Source: Ruegeria_B marisflavi
Lineage (GTDB): Bacteria > Pseudomonadota > Alphaproteobacteria > Rhodobacterales > Rhodobacteraceae
DNA length: 64,000 bases
NCBI RefSeq assembly: GCF_025673445.1
Contig: NZ_JAOVQN010000001.1
Coordinates: forward strand, 124,001 to 188,000
Direction: 5' to 3'
Shown: positions 26,036 to 35,298 of the stretch, in pieces
Numbering within the stretch: position 1 is the stretch's first letter
How the letters are laid out: each line of letters opens with the position of its first letter
Position numbers and translations under genes: made by a program
The notes under the pieces: model-generated
The model's input: the letters and a program-made list of their open reading frames with translations, nothing else
The model's database searches: none
Told to the model about the DNA's origin: nothing

Positions 26036-26744
26036 GCGGCACGCGGCCACGCTCGGTCAAAAGCCAGCACTCCTGACCTTCGAATACCGCCGTGGCCAGC
26101 GGCCTCCCATAGCCTGCTCCGGCATCGAGGTTGATGCGGTTGCCGAAGTGCTCTGCCACGCGCCCGGGCGTATGACCATGCACCACCAGCCAGGGGTGCG
26201 GGTGCGGATCGTCAAGGAATTCGTGCCTGATCCAGATCAGGTCGTTTTCCGACTGCTGCTCCAGCGGCACACCGGGTCGGATGCCTGCATGGACGAAAAG
26301 AAGTTTGTTTTCAAGATGATAGGGCGGAAGCCCGGCGAGAAACGTCAGGTGATCGCGTGGAACCGCATCGCGTGCCTGGGCATGCACCTGATAGATTCGT
26401 ATTCCATCGGGAACATCGACACCATAAGAGGCCAGTGTTTCAATTCCGCCGATCCGATCGTGCAACCAGTGATAACCGACAAGCAGCCGATCGTCATTGG
26501 CAGGGTGGTCGCGCAGGAACATCTCGAACATGCGGTCGTGATTGCCCTTGAGCGTGATCCAGTCGCGCCCTTCATTCTGACCGTTGCGTAGCAATTCGAC
26601 AACGCCGCAAGAGTCTGGCCCCCGGTCAGTGTAGTCTCCCAAGAATACCACACGCCCGCCGCCGTCCCGGTCGATCCGCGCGAGCGCGTCCTCCAGCATT
26701 GTCTTTTGACCGTGGATGTCACCTACGGCATAGATCGGTTGCAT
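26016..26744 (-). CDS. PPP-family serine/threonine (metallo)phosphatase
   Basis: A 242-residue calcineurin-like phosphoesterase of the bacterial PPP type (PrpA/PrpB-like). Metal-binding motifs are in order: GDIHGQ (about residue 8), GDYTDRGPDS, LKGNHDRMFE and later the His in FVHAGIRPGVP and VVHGHTPG. It is a soluble enzyme; in vivo substrate is unknown. The ATG at 26744 is used; a TTG two codons upstream also opens the frame. It follows the DLL-cupin gene with a 73 bp gap. Confidence 0.9.
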   Translation of the reverse strand: MQPIYAVGDIHGQKTMLEDALARIDRDGGGRVVFLGDYTDRGPDSCGVVELLRNGQNEGRDWITLKGNHDRMFEMFLRDHPANDDRLLVGYHWLHDRIGGIETLASYGVDVPDGIRIYQVHAQARDAVPRDHLTFLAGLPPYHLENKLLFVHAGIRPGVPLEQQSENDLIWIRHEFLDDPHPHPWLVVHGHTPGRVAEHFGNRINLDAGAGYGRPLATAVFEGQECWLLTERGRVPLIPKGR

Positions 26745-26817
26745 GGGCAAGGCCAGTGTGTGGGATTATGCTTTGACAATCTACACATAGCGCTATGGCG
26801 TCAGAGATAAAAGCCGT

Positions 26818-27423
26818 TCAGGCGGTTAGCACCACTTCGGGGTCGCCGAGCATGGTATAGGAGTGCAGATTTACATCGCCGCTCCAACGCCAGAACGTCA
26901 AAAGCCCCTCTGGTCCGGCGCGGAATGCGTGCGGCATCAGTGAGGGATGATGAATCTGCGCGCCAGTTTCACGCAATTGAGTGTCCTCGCCTGCGGTCCA
27001 GATCGCTGAACCGGCAAGTATGGTATAGGTCTCGTCGGCGTCATGATTGTGCAGCCCGTAGTAGGTATTGGGACGCTGATAATAGAGGCCCATACGCAGA
27101 TCGGCGCACGGTACCGGGCCTTCGGGCCCCATGAGGGTGGCGACAACATACATGGAACCGCGGTCACCGACCTGCGCGGCGACAGGGTTGATGCCCCACG
27201 GGATCAGGTCGAATGCCGCCAGCAATCCCGACGCGGCTGGATGACACGATTGGGCAAGCAGGCTCCGCATTGCAAGATGGTCTGCCGTCTGTGGTTGCGG
27301 AATGCACAGTTGCTGCGGCCCCATTTCTTGCAGCACCAGAGCTGTACGGGCCGCCTCGACTCGCGTCTCGGCCAGAAGCGGCAGGCAAAGCGCGTCAATC
27401 AACGTCTGAACGGCCTCGGTCAT
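26818..27423 (-). CDS. cupin DMSP-lyase-like (DLL) protein
   Basis: A 201-residue cupin of the DddQ/DddL/DddK-like superfamily. The metal site is GLHNHDADETYTILAG with His125, His127, Glu131 and Tyr133, and His165 in the second cupin motif LMPHAF; these correspond to the zinc-binding His/Glu/Tyr/His of DddQ. A conserved Tyr-Tyr precedes the site (NTYYGLH). The length is close to characterised DddQ (about 200). DMSP lyases cleave dimethylsulfoniopropionate to DMS and acrylate in marine roseobacters, but many DLL members have other substrates. No acrylate-metabolism genes adjoin it. Function is therefore not certain. The gene lies downstream of a strong serA terminator, so it probably has its own promoter in 27424-27523. 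Confidence 0.8.
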   Translation of the reverse strand: MTEAVQTLIDALCLPLLAETRVEAARTALVLQEMGPQQLCIPQPQTADHLAMRSLLAQSCHPAASGLLAAFDLIPWGINPVAAQVGDRGSMYVVATLMGPEGPVPCADLRMGLYYQRPNTYYGLHNHDADETYTILAGSAIWTAGEDTQLRETGAQIHHPSLMPHAFRAGPEGLLTFWRWSGDVNLHSYTMLGDPEVVLTA

Positions 27424-27523
27424 GGCATTCTCCGGACATGTTGTATTGGCTCCTTACGACCAAACGGCTTGTCCGTGCCGATCTGGAAACGACGAAACGG
27501 CGTCGCAAATCTCCGCTGCTGAC

Positions 27524-27556
27524 AAAAAAGGGCGCCACACAAGTCGTGTAGCGCCC
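27524..27556 (-). terminator. Rho-independent terminator of serA
   Basis: On the minus strand a stem GGGCGC-ACAC / GTGT-GCGCCC (arms at 27546-27556 and 27530-27540, with one mismatch) closes a five-base loop and is followed directly by six T. It lies 24 bp past the serA stop. Confidence 0.9.
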
Positions 27557-27579
27557 ATATTTCTGCCGGAATAGCAGGC

Positions 27580-29175
27580 TCAGACCACGTCGAACTCCAG
27601 CGGTTTGATCTGATTGAATAGACCAGTTTCCGCCAGCTTGGCCCGCGCTTCGGCCGGCACTGGCTCGTCAACGTACAAGAGCGCAATGGCTTCGCCGCCC
27701 GGACCAGCGCGGCCCAAGGTAAAGTTGGCGATGTTCACGCCATGATCGCCCATGGTGCGACCCAGCGCGCCGATGATACCCGGCACATCCTCGTTGGTGG
27801 TGTAAAGCATATGTGCCCCGATCTCGGCGTCGACATTGATGCCCTTGATCTGGATGAAGCGCGGCTTGCCGTCACTGAACACGGTACCGGCGACCGAGCG
27901 TTCGCGCTTGTCGGTGACGACGGTCACTTTCACATAGCCGTCAAAGGCGCCCGATTTGTCCTGGTTTGTGGTCGAGATCTGGATGCCCCGTTCTTTGGCA
28001 ATAACAGGGGCCGACACCATGTTCACATCCGGGTTGGACTTTTTCATGATCCCCGCCACGGTCGCACAGTTCAGCGCGGCCAGGTTCATGCCTGCCGCCA
28101 CACCGTCATAGAGGATATTGATTGCCTTGATCGGCTCGTCGGTCATCTGACCGACGAAGCTGCCCAGGTGACCGGCAAGGGCAATCCAGGGGCCCATGAC
28201 TTTCGCCTCTTCGGCAGTAACCGACGGCATGTTGAGCGCGTTTTCCACCGCGCCGGTCAGCAGATAGTTCGACATCTGCTCGGCCACTTGCAGTGCGACG
28301 TTTTCCTGAGCCTCGGTGGTGGCGGCGCCCAGATGCGGGGTGCAGACCACGTTGGGCAGGTTGAACAGCGGGTTCTCTTTGGCCGGTTCGACGCTGAACA
28401 CGTCAAATGCCGCGCCTGCCACGTGGCCCGATTTAAGCAAGTCGGCCAGCGCTTCTTCGTCCACCAGGCCGCCACGGGCGCAATTGATGATGCGGACGCC
28501 CTTCTTGGTTTTGGCCAGGTTCTCGCGGCTCAGGATGTTGCGGGTCTGATCGGTCAGTGGCACATGCAGCGTGATGAAATCGGCGCGGGCAAGCAGTTCG
28601 TCCAGCTCGACCTTTTCAACGCCCATCTTGTTGGCCTTTTCTTCGCCCAGGAAGGGATCATAGGCGATTACCTTCATCTTGAGGCCACGGGCCCGGTCGC
28701 AGACGATGCCACCGATATTGCCGGCACCGATCACGCCCAGGGTCTTGTTCGTCAGTTCGACGCCCATGAACTTGGACTTTTCCCACTTGCCCGCATGGGT
28801 GGAGGCGCTGGCCTCGGGGATCTGACGGGCCACGGCGAACATCATGGCGATGGCGTGTTCGGCGGTGGTGATCATGTTGCCGAAAGGCGTGTTCATGACG
28901 ATCACGCCCTTTTTCGAGGCGGCGTCCTTGTCGACGTTGTCGACCCCGATTCCGGCGCGACCGATGACCTTCAGGTTGGTTGCGGACTCGAGGATCTTCT
29001 CCGTCACCTTGGTCGCCGAGCGGATGGCAAGACCATCATACTGGCCGATGACCTCGGCCAGTTTGTCCTTGTCCTTACCCAGGTCGGGCTGGAAATCAAC
29101 GTCGATCCCGCGGTCTTTGAAGATCTGGACGGCGGCGTCCGACAGTTTGTCGGAGATGAGTACTTTGGGAGCCAT
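27580..29175 (-). CDS. serA: D-3-phosphoglycerate dehydrogenase
   Basis: A 531-residue enzyme oxidising 3-phosphoglycerate to phosphohydroxypyruvate, first step of serine synthesis. The Rossmann motif is GVIGAGNIGGIVCDRA; the catalytic Arg, Glu and His lie in NCARGGLVDEEAL, the following FDVFSVEPA and TPHLGAATTEAQ. This is the long type with an intervening ASB domain and a C-terminal ACT domain (about 450-531, VPGIIGALGRTMGDHGVNIA) that usually binds serine for feedback. It follows serC with a 96 bp gap containing two hairpins and is ended by a strong terminator. Confidence 0.96.
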   Translation of the reverse strand: MAPKVLISDKLSDAAVQIFKDRGIDVDFQPDLGKDKDKLAEVIGQYDGLAIRSATKVTEKILESATNLKVIGRAGIGVDNVDKDAASKKGVIVMNTPFGNMITTAEHAIAMMFAVARQIPEASASTHAGKWEKSKFMGVELTNKTLGVIGAGNIGGIVCDRARGLKMKVIAYDPFLGEEKANKMGVEKVELDELLARADFITLHVPLTDQTRNILSRENLAKTKKGVRIINCARGGLVDEEALADLLKSGHVAGAAFDVFSVEPAKENPLFNLPNVVCTPHLGAATTEAQENVALQVAEQMSNYLLTGAVENALNMPSVTAEEAKVMGPWIALAGHLGSFVGQMTDEPIKAINILYDGVAAGMNLAALNCATVAGIMKKSNPDVNMVSAPVIAKERGIQISTTNQDKSGAFDGYVKVTVVTDKRERSVAGTVFSDGKPRFIQIKGINVDAEIGAHMLYTTNEDVPGIIGALGRTMGDHGVNIANFTLGRAGPGGEAIALLYVDEPVPAEARAKLAETGLFNQIKPLEFDVV

Positions 29176-29206
29176 ATGGGCGGTCCTTTGAATTGGGAGC
29201 TTGGAC

Positions 29207-29266
29207 GGTGGGCAGACTGCCCACCTTACTCAATCGAGCATCTGTAGGGTGGGCATTTTGCCCACC
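29207..29266. repeat. twin hairpins between serC and serA
   Basis: Two almost identical inverted repeats 41 bp apart: GGTGGGCAGACTGCCCACC (29207-29225) and GGTGGGCATTTTGCCCACC (29248-29266). Each has an 8-9 bp stem sharing the GGTGGGCA arm. They fill the short spacer of the serC-serA operon and could stabilise or attenuate the message; no T tract follows. Confidence 0.9.
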
Positions 29267-29271
29267 GTTCC

Positions 29272-30426
<1,155 letters not shown>

Positions 30427-30427
30427 G

Positions 30428-30510
30428 AATGCTATCCTTCCAGATAAGCGCCCCTCGTTGGGGAGGGGTGTCCCGCCCCAACAGCTAGTCCGCCGCAGTG
30501 CGGCACGCAA
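30428..30510 (-). ncRNA. serC leader RNA motif
   Basis: The minus-strand leader directly before serC folds into a hairpin with GCCGC/GCGGC arms (30492-30504), then a larger GC-rich stem-loop around GGGACACCCCTCCCCAACG, then a small TATC-GGAAG-GATA hairpin that sequesters the ribosome binding site. Position and the succession of hairpins fit the conserved alphaproteobacterial serC RNA motif (Rfam-described). It probably tunes translation or termination; ligand is unknown. Confidence 0.72.
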
Positions 30511-30638
30511 GCGAAATGAAGGTCGAAAATCGCCGCTTTGGCATTTGATTGCGACTTCTGTGACTACGATCGGAAACTTGCGTTTCGCAGTAAGGAAATC
30601 TTGTGCCAGGGCAGGGCACCCTGAGGCGGCATTCGGGA

Positions 30639-30666
30639 TTGAGAGATATATCCCATTTTTTACAGT
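30639..30666 (+). promoter_or_regulatory. candidate serB promoter
   Basis: TTGAGA (30639-30644) and TACAGT (30661-30666) are 16 bp apart in the otherwise gene-free stretch 30511-30788. Transcription would start near 30673 with a leader of about 115 nt. I see no other structure in that stretch. Confidence 0.4.
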
Positions 30667-30788
30667 GGGTTAATGGAGGCGCACGCATCGGGTGGGGCCC
30701 GGTCTGAGGCGTGGGGCGCAAACTCGGCTGGGGCTGGCGGAGATTTTGCGTCTGCGATATGGCGGTTTCGACCCAAAGGAGATGCCCC

Positions 30789-31667
30789 ATGTATGTCGCC
30801 ACGCTGTTGACCAATCCCGCTATTGCCCGCCTCGACCCGGCGCTGGTCGAATCGCTGCGCAATGCCTGGGGCGGCGGTGATGCGGTTTGGCTCAGCCCCG
30901 ACGAGGTGGCGGAATTCACCCTTGCGACCCTGCCCGGCAATCGTTGGCAGGTTTGGGATGACCTACAGGCGTTGGGTGTCGATCTGGTGGTGCAGCCTGC
31001 TGAGGGCCGGAAGAAGCGGATGCTGCTGGCGGATATGGACAGCACCATGATCCAGCAGGAGTGCATCGACGAACTGGCAGACGAGGCAGGCGTCGGCGAC
31101 CGGGTCAAGGATATCACTGCTCGCGCCATGAATGGCGAGCTGGATTTCGAGGGCGCGCTGCTGGAGCGTGTGGGGCTGTTGCGCGGGCTGGACGAGGCGG
31201 TGATCGGCCATGTTCTCAACACCCGTATCACCCTGATGCCGGGCGGGCGCGCGCTGGTGGCGACGATGCGCGCGAATGGTGGGTATGCGGCGCTTGTCTC
31301 GGGCGGGTTCACCGCCTTTACCGCGCAGGTGGCGGCGCAGCTGGGCTTTGACGAGAACCGCGCCAATACACTGCTGGCGGCTGATGGCAAGCTGACCGGC
31401 GATGTGGGCCGCCCGATCCTGGGCCGTCAGGCCAAGGTCGACGCGCTGGAACAGATCACCGCCCGGCTGGGCCTGTCTGAACAGGATGTGATCGCGGTCG
31501 GCGACGGCGCCAATGATCTGGGCATGCTGGGCCGCGCCGGAACCGGCGTTGCCCTGCATGCCAAACCTTCGGTCGCGGCACAATGCGAGGTACGCATCAA
31601 CCACGGTGACCTGACCGCGCTGCTGTTTGTTCAGGGTTATGCAAAGGCGGATTTCGTCGCGGTTTGA
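30789..31667 (+). CDS. serB: phosphoserine phosphatase
   Basis: A 292-residue HAD-family hydrolase releasing serine from phosphoserine, last step of serine synthesis. Motif I is LLADMDSTMIQQECIDELAD with the nucleophile Asp; motif II is ALVSGGFTAFTAQVAA; motif III/IV is AVGDGANDLGMLGRAGTGVA. An N-terminal domain of about 75 residues precedes the catalytic core, as in long SerB. The ATG at 30789 follows AAAGGAGATG, a clear ribosome site. It is divergent from serC, so the full phosphorylated pathway (serA, serC, serB) is clustered here. Confidence 0.96.
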   Translation: MYVATLLTNPAIARLDPALVESLRNAWGGGDAVWLSPDEVAEFTLATLPGNRWQVWDDLQALGVDLVVQPAEGRKKRMLLADMDSTMIQQECIDELADEAGVGDRVKDITARAMNGELDFEGALLERVGLLRGLDEAVIGHVLNTRITLMPGGRALVATMRANGGYAALVSGGFTAFTAQVAAQLGFDENRANTLLAADGKLTGDVGRPILGRQAKVDALEQITARLGLSEQDVIAVGDGANDLGMLGRAGTGVALHAKPSVAAQCEVRINHGDLTALLFVQGYAKADFVAV

Positions 31668-31683
31668 TCTGCTGCTTGCATTA

Positions 31684-31699
31684 TTAACGTAAATGTTAA
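31684..31699 (+). promoter_or_regulatory. palindromic operator candidate for ArsR-type regulator
   Basis: The inverted repeat TTAAC-GTAAAT-GTTAA lies 11 bp before the ATG at 31711. Its position over the likely -10/start region suggests autoregulation by the ArsR-family product. Confidence 0.5.
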
Positions 31700-31710
31700 A
31701 CAATGTGGTC

Positions 31711-32040
31711 ATGACCCAGCTTCTGGCCGCCTTCTCGGCTTTGTCCGACCCGACCCGTTTCGCCATCGTCGAACAGCTGATGGCCGAGGGCGAATTGCCC
31801 GCCGGTGATCTGGTCGAGGGCAAGGGCATGTCGGGGGCCGCCATCTCGCGCCATTTGAAACTGCTGCGCCAGGCCGGGTTGGTTCGCCAGCGCATCAATG
31901 GCACCCAGCGGCTATACTCGGTGGCGCCCGAGGGGCTGCGCGCGATTGCCGACTGGACGATCTCGAAACGCATCTTCTGGGAGGGCAGCCTGGACCGGCT
32001 GGCCGCCGCAATCGAAAGCGACAAGACATGGCCGACCTGA
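31711..32040 (+). CDS. ArsR-family transcriptional regulator
   Basis: A 109-residue winged-helix repressor. The DNA-binding core is ALSDPTRFAIVEQL, then the recognition helix AAISRHLKLLRQAGLV and wing QRINGTQRLYSV. There is no Cys metal site of the ELCVC type, so it is probably a non-metal-sensing member of the kind often paired with SRPBCC/AHSA1 genes. An ATG six codons upstream (31693) is also in frame but overlaps a palindrome. The 3' end overlaps the SRPBCC gene by 13 bp. Confidence 0.88.
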   Translation: MTQLLAAFSALSDPTRFAIVEQLMAEGELPAGDLVEGKGMSGAAISRHLKLLRQAGLVRQRINGTQRLYSVAPEGLRAIADWTISKRIFWEGSLDRLAAAIESDKTWPT

Positions 32041-32462
32041 GACTGGAACGCGAATTCGCTGTCACGCCCGAGGCCCTGTTCGCCTGGGTCAGCGATGGCG
32101 CGAAACTGCTGCAATGGTGGGGGCCCGAGGGCCTGCACGTGCCCGCCGATCAGCATGACCTCGATTTCACCCGTTTGGGGCCGTGGTTCTCGGTCATGGT
32201 GAATGGCGCAGGCGACCGCTACAAGGTCTCGGGCCAGGTCACCCATGTGAAACCGCCACATTCGGTTGGCTTCACCTGGGGTTGGCATGACGATGACGAC
32301 CGGCGCGGGGCGGAAAGCCATGTGATGTTCATCGTCGAAGCCTGCGCCAAGGGTGCGCGGCTGATCCTGGATCACCGCGAATTGGGCGATGACGAGATGA
32401 GCCTGCGCCATGAAGAGGGCTGGACCTCGTCGCTGCGCAAGCTTGCGGCGGAACTCGCCTGA
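32028..32462 (+). CDS. SRPBCC (AHSA1-like) domain protein
   Basis: A 144-residue START-like ligand-binding protein. Hallmarks are the N-terminal LEREFAVTPEALFAWVSDG, WWGPEGLHVPA near residue 30 and the final helix EEGWTSSLRKLAAEL with its invariant Trp. Such proteins usually follow an ArsR regulator and bind hydrophobic small molecules; no enzyme activity is known for this one. The overlap with arsR and the 37 bp spacing to the YCII gene indicate one operon. Confidence 0.86.
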   Translation: MADLRLEREFAVTPEALFAWVSDGAKLLQWWGPEGLHVPADQHDLDFTRLGPWFSVMVNGAGDRYKVSGQVTHVKPPHSVGFTWGWHDDDDRRGAESHVMFIVEACAKGARLILDHRELGDDEMSLRHEEGWTSSLRKLAAELA

Positions 32463-32498
32463 CCCCGATGTTTCGTGACCAAAGGAAAGGAACGCGAC

Positions 32499-32813
32499 AT
32501 GCCTGATTTCATCTTTGCCTATCACGGCGGCAAGACGCCTGAAACGCCCGAGGAAGGGGCTGAGGTCATGGCCGCATGGCAGGCCTGGTTCGGCGCCATG
32601 GGCGATGCGGTCGTGATCCCCGGCAACCCGGTTGGCCAGTCCAAGACGGTCAGCGCCGCAGGGGTGGCCGACGATGGCGGTGCGAACCCGCTCTCGGGCT
32701 ACAGCGTGGTGCGCGCCGCCGATATCGGTGCAGCCACCGACATGGCCAAGGGTTGCCCGATGGTGGTGTCGGGCAACGGCACCGTCGAGGTGGCCGAGAT
32801 CATCGAGATGTGA
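32499..32813 (+). CDS. YCII-related domain protein
   Basis: A 104-residue small protein of the YCII/DGPF-related ferredoxin-like fold. It shows the pattern FIFAYHGGKTPETPEEG with a central WQAWFGAMGDAVVIPGNP and a C-terminal CPMV segment. These proteins are commonly found with ArsR-SRPBCC modules or sigma factors, with unknown biochemical role. The ATG at 32499 follows AAAGGAAAGGAA, a good ribosome site; a GTG at 32475 would add eight residues and cover the site. Confidence 0.85.
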   Translation: MPDFIFAYHGGKTPETPEEGAEVMAAWQAWFGAMGDAVVIPGNPVGQSKTVSAAGVADDGGANPLSGYSVVRAADIGAATDMAKGCPMVVSGNGTVEVAEIIEM

Positions 32814-32819
32814 TCGGCG

Positions 32820-33818
32820 TCAGAACCGCAGCTCGGCTGTGGCGCGGATGCTGCCGCAGTCGATGCCGCGCCGGTTCAGAATGGGTGCGTCCAGACGCTT
32901 GCGCGTGGCTGGATGACCCGGATCAAGGACGCCAAGACTGACCAAAATCGCAGCAATTGCGCATTCGCTGGCCCGCGTGCTGCCATCGGCGATCTTTACG
33001 GCAATCCCCAATTGCGTCTCCGGCAGGATTGCAACGAACACCGCCTCGGCCCCGGTCTTGATCGCCACCCGCCCGTTCATGGCGCGCATCAACTCGGTGC
33101 AGGCCCGGCCTTCACCCGCGACCAGTTCGGGGTGTTTCATCATCGCAGCGGTAAGGTCGGCGGCCGCCTGGCTCTGCCGGTCCGAGCGGGTCGAGGCGGA
33201 AGCAAACCATGCCATGGCGCGCGCCAGTCCTTTGAGCGAGGTTGCAAAGTTTGGCGCGGAACACCCGTCGATACCGTATCCGGGGCTGTCTTCTCCGGTC
33301 ACGTCCTCGAACGCAGCCAGGCAGGATTGCTGAACCGGGTGATCGATGTCGATGTATTCCGGCCCGGCCCCCAGATGCTGGCTGAGCGTCAGAAAGCCCG
33401 AGTGCTTGCCCGAACAGTTGTTGTGCATCTGACAGGGTTTTTCGTGGGCGCAGATCAACCGTTCATGCTCGGGCCGGTCATCGGGGTCTTGCGGTCCACA
33501 TCGCAGATCGGCATCACCCAAGCCCAGTTGGCCCAGCCAACGGTCAACCCGTTCGGTGTGGATCGCGGCGCCGTTATGAGAGGCACAGGCCAGGGCGAGC
33601 TGTTCACTGCCCAGCCCGTATTTGGCGGCCGCACCCGAGGACAAGAGCGGCAGGGCCTGAATCATCTTGCTGGACGAGCGCGGGTACATCACCAGATCAG
33701 GATCGCCCCAACTGCGCACCACCTTTCCGGCGCTGTCGCAAATCACCGCGTGACCCAGGTGCAGGCTTTCCAGAATGGACCCCCGCCAAACTTCGACCAT
33801 TGGAACTGGTTGAATCAT
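32820..33818 (-). CDS. asparaginase (Rhizobium etli type, pfam06089-like)
   Basis: A 332-residue protein of the asparaginase II family that is unrelated to E. coli AnsA/B. It holds the Ser-x-x-Lys type catalytic segment PRSSSKMIQALPLL, the ACASHNG segment and the Cys/Lys pair in NNCSGKHSGFL, followed by YGIDGCSAPNFATSLKGLA. In R. etli this family hydrolyses asparagine using a zinc site and nucleophilic serines. Soluble, probably cytoplasmic. The ATG at 33818 is used with GGAG eight bases upstream; a TTG at 33833 also opens the frame. Confidence 0.88.
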   Translation of the reverse strand: MIQPVPMVEVWRGSILESLHLGHAVICDSAGKVVRSWGDPDLVMYPRSSSKMIQALPLLSSGAAAKYGLGSEQLALACASHNGAAIHTERVDRWLGQLGLGDADLRCGPQDPDDRPEHERLICAHEKPCQMHNNCSGKHSGFLTLSQHLGAGPEYIDIDHPVQQSCLAAFEDVTGEDSPGYGIDGCSAPNFATSLKGLARAMAWFASASTRSDRQSQAAADLTAAMMKHPELVAGEGRACTELMRAMNGRVAIKTGAEAVFVAILPETQLGIAVKIADGSTRASECAIAAILVSLGVLDPGHPATRKRLDAPILNRRGIDCGSIRATAELRF

Positions 33819-33995
33819 GATGTTCTCCGCCAAATTGTGCGCGAAATCTCGCCAATCGCCCTTTCGTCCGTGGCGAATTCTGCGTTAATGTGTCTATGTC
33901 GGCAATCAAGGGAATGCGCAAGGCAGACGGATCGGCAAAGCTCCGCAAAGCGTTCTTTTGGAATTGAGGTAAAGGTCAGCTGGAGGGCTGAACAG

Positions 33996-34532
33996 ATGGG
34001 ATCGAAACTTGTCCGCGGAATTGCGGGCCTGTGTCTGGCCGGGACGGCCGCAACCACCGCAATCGCACAGCAAGGCGAAAGCTCTAACAGAGTTGCGTCC
34101 AAGACGGACTGGAGCGTCTTTGTCGAAGACAACCCGACCGAATGCTGGAGCGTTTCGGCGCCCAAGGAAACCGTCAATACCCGTGGTGGAAGCGTCGTAT
34201 CCGTACGGCGCAGCGACATCCTTCTGATGGTCTTTTATCGACCCAAGGCCGGAGTGAACGGGCAGGTTACGTTTACTGGCGGTTATCCGTTTGCACCCGG
34301 CTCGACCGTCAACCTGAACGTCAGTGGCACGGAATTCGAACTGATCACCGAAGGCGAATGGGCTTGGCCGGCAACTGCTGCTGACGACGCCAAGATCGTT
34401 GCAGTGATGAAGCGGGGGTCCGAGGCGACCTTGACAGCGCGTTCGGCACGCGGAACCCAGACCAAGGACACTTTCTCTTTGTTGGGGTTCACGGCTGCGG
34501 TTGAGGATGCGGAAAAACGCTGCGGCGGCTGA
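33996..34532 (+). CDS. invasion-associated locus B (IalB) family protein
   Basis: A 178-residue secreted protein with a signal peptide (LVRGIAGLCLAGTAATTAIAQ). The mature domain shows the IalB pattern: WSVFVEDNPTECWSV with a Cys, GYPFAPGSTVNLNVSG, EGEWAWPA, AVMKRGSEA and TKDTFSLLGFTAAV, ending with a second Cys that may pair with the first. In Bartonella IalB helps erythrocyte invasion, but the family is widespread in non-pathogenic alphaproteobacteria and its role there is unknown. The start at 33996 follows TGGAGGGCTGAACAG, a clear ribosome site. Confidence 0.85.
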   Translation: MGSKLVRGIAGLCLAGTAATTAIAQQGESSNRVASKTDWSVFVEDNPTECWSVSAPKETVNTRGGSVVSVRRSDILLMVFYRPKAGVNGQVTFTGGYPFAPGSTVNLNVSGTEFELITEGEWAWPATAADDAKIVAVMKRGSEATLTARSARGTQTKDTFSLLGFTAAVEDAEKRCGG

Positions 34533-34620
34533 CGATACTTGGTTGGCTGCATTCCTCTCGTTTGCCTTGAACACTTTCAGATGGGGGGAGTAGGGTTCCG
34601 TTGACCCGTGAACCCGAGGA

Positions 34621-35268
34621 GTGGAACGTCTCTTGCAGCCCTATATGTTCGGCCCCGACCTGCTGTCTCGGCTTCAGGCCAATCTTGGACGTTTCACTAA
34701 CCAGATGATCCAGCGATCTGGATTGCGCGATGCCGCCGTTGCAATCGTGGTAACCGAGCACAAAGACACAGGCGAAGCCTGTGTTCTCATGACATTGCGG
34801 CCCCCACGATTGAATCGCCATGGCGGCCAGTATGCCTTGCCCGGTGGCCGTCTGGATGACGGCGAATCCGAAACAGAGGCCGCGTTGAGAGAGTTGCGTG
34901 AGGAACTGGGGCTCGACTTGGGGCATGATGACGTCCTGGGTCGACTGGACCAGTTTCCGACCCGATCCGGGTTTCGGATGTCCCCGGTCGTGATGTGGGC
35001 CTCTGGCGATGTGGAACTACGCCCTGACCCTTCGGAGGTGGCGCAGGTGTTTCACCTACCTCTGCGAGAACTCGACAGCCCGGACATCCCAAGGCTTCAG
35101 AAAAGCGAAAACAGTGAACACCCTGTATTGTCAGCCTTTTTTCCGACTTTGGGCCACTACATGTATGCTCCCACTGCTGCCATTCTCTACCAGTTTCGCG
35201 AGATAGCGCTGCGGGGGAAGACAACCCGGGTTTCGCATTTCGACCAGCCGGCCTTTGCCTGGAAATAA
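34621..35268 (+). CDS. NUDIX hydrolase, CoA pyrophosphatase-like
   Basis: A 215-residue NUDIX protein. The NUDIX box is GRLDDGESETEAALRELREE, continuing LGL, matching GX5EX7REUXEEXGU. The upstream PPRLNRHGGQYALPGG segment resembles CoA pyrophosphatase signatures (NudL type), so hydrolysis of CoA or acyl-CoA is likely but not proved. The N-terminus is uncertain: a GTG at 34621 directly abuts GAGGAG, while a TTG at 34633 is better spaced from it. Confidence 0.83.
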   Translation: MERLLQPYMFGPDLLSRLQANLGRFTNQMIQRSGLRDAAVAIVVTEHKDTGEACVLMTLRPPRLNRHGGQYALPGGRLDDGESETEAALRELREELGLDLGHDDVLGRLDQFPTRSGFRMSPVVMWASGDVELRPDPSEVAQVFHLPLRELDSPDIPRLQKSENSEHPVLSAFFPTLGHYMYAPTAAILYQFREIALRGKTTRVSHFDQPAFAWK

Positions 35269-35298
35269 CTGCAAGCCAGAAGTGCGAAACCCATACTG

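Noticed and set aside
32913..33995. Upstream extension of the IalB-like gene by 361 codons
   Set aside because: It is antisense to the asparaginase gene, and the signal peptide with a ribosome site marks the start at 33996.
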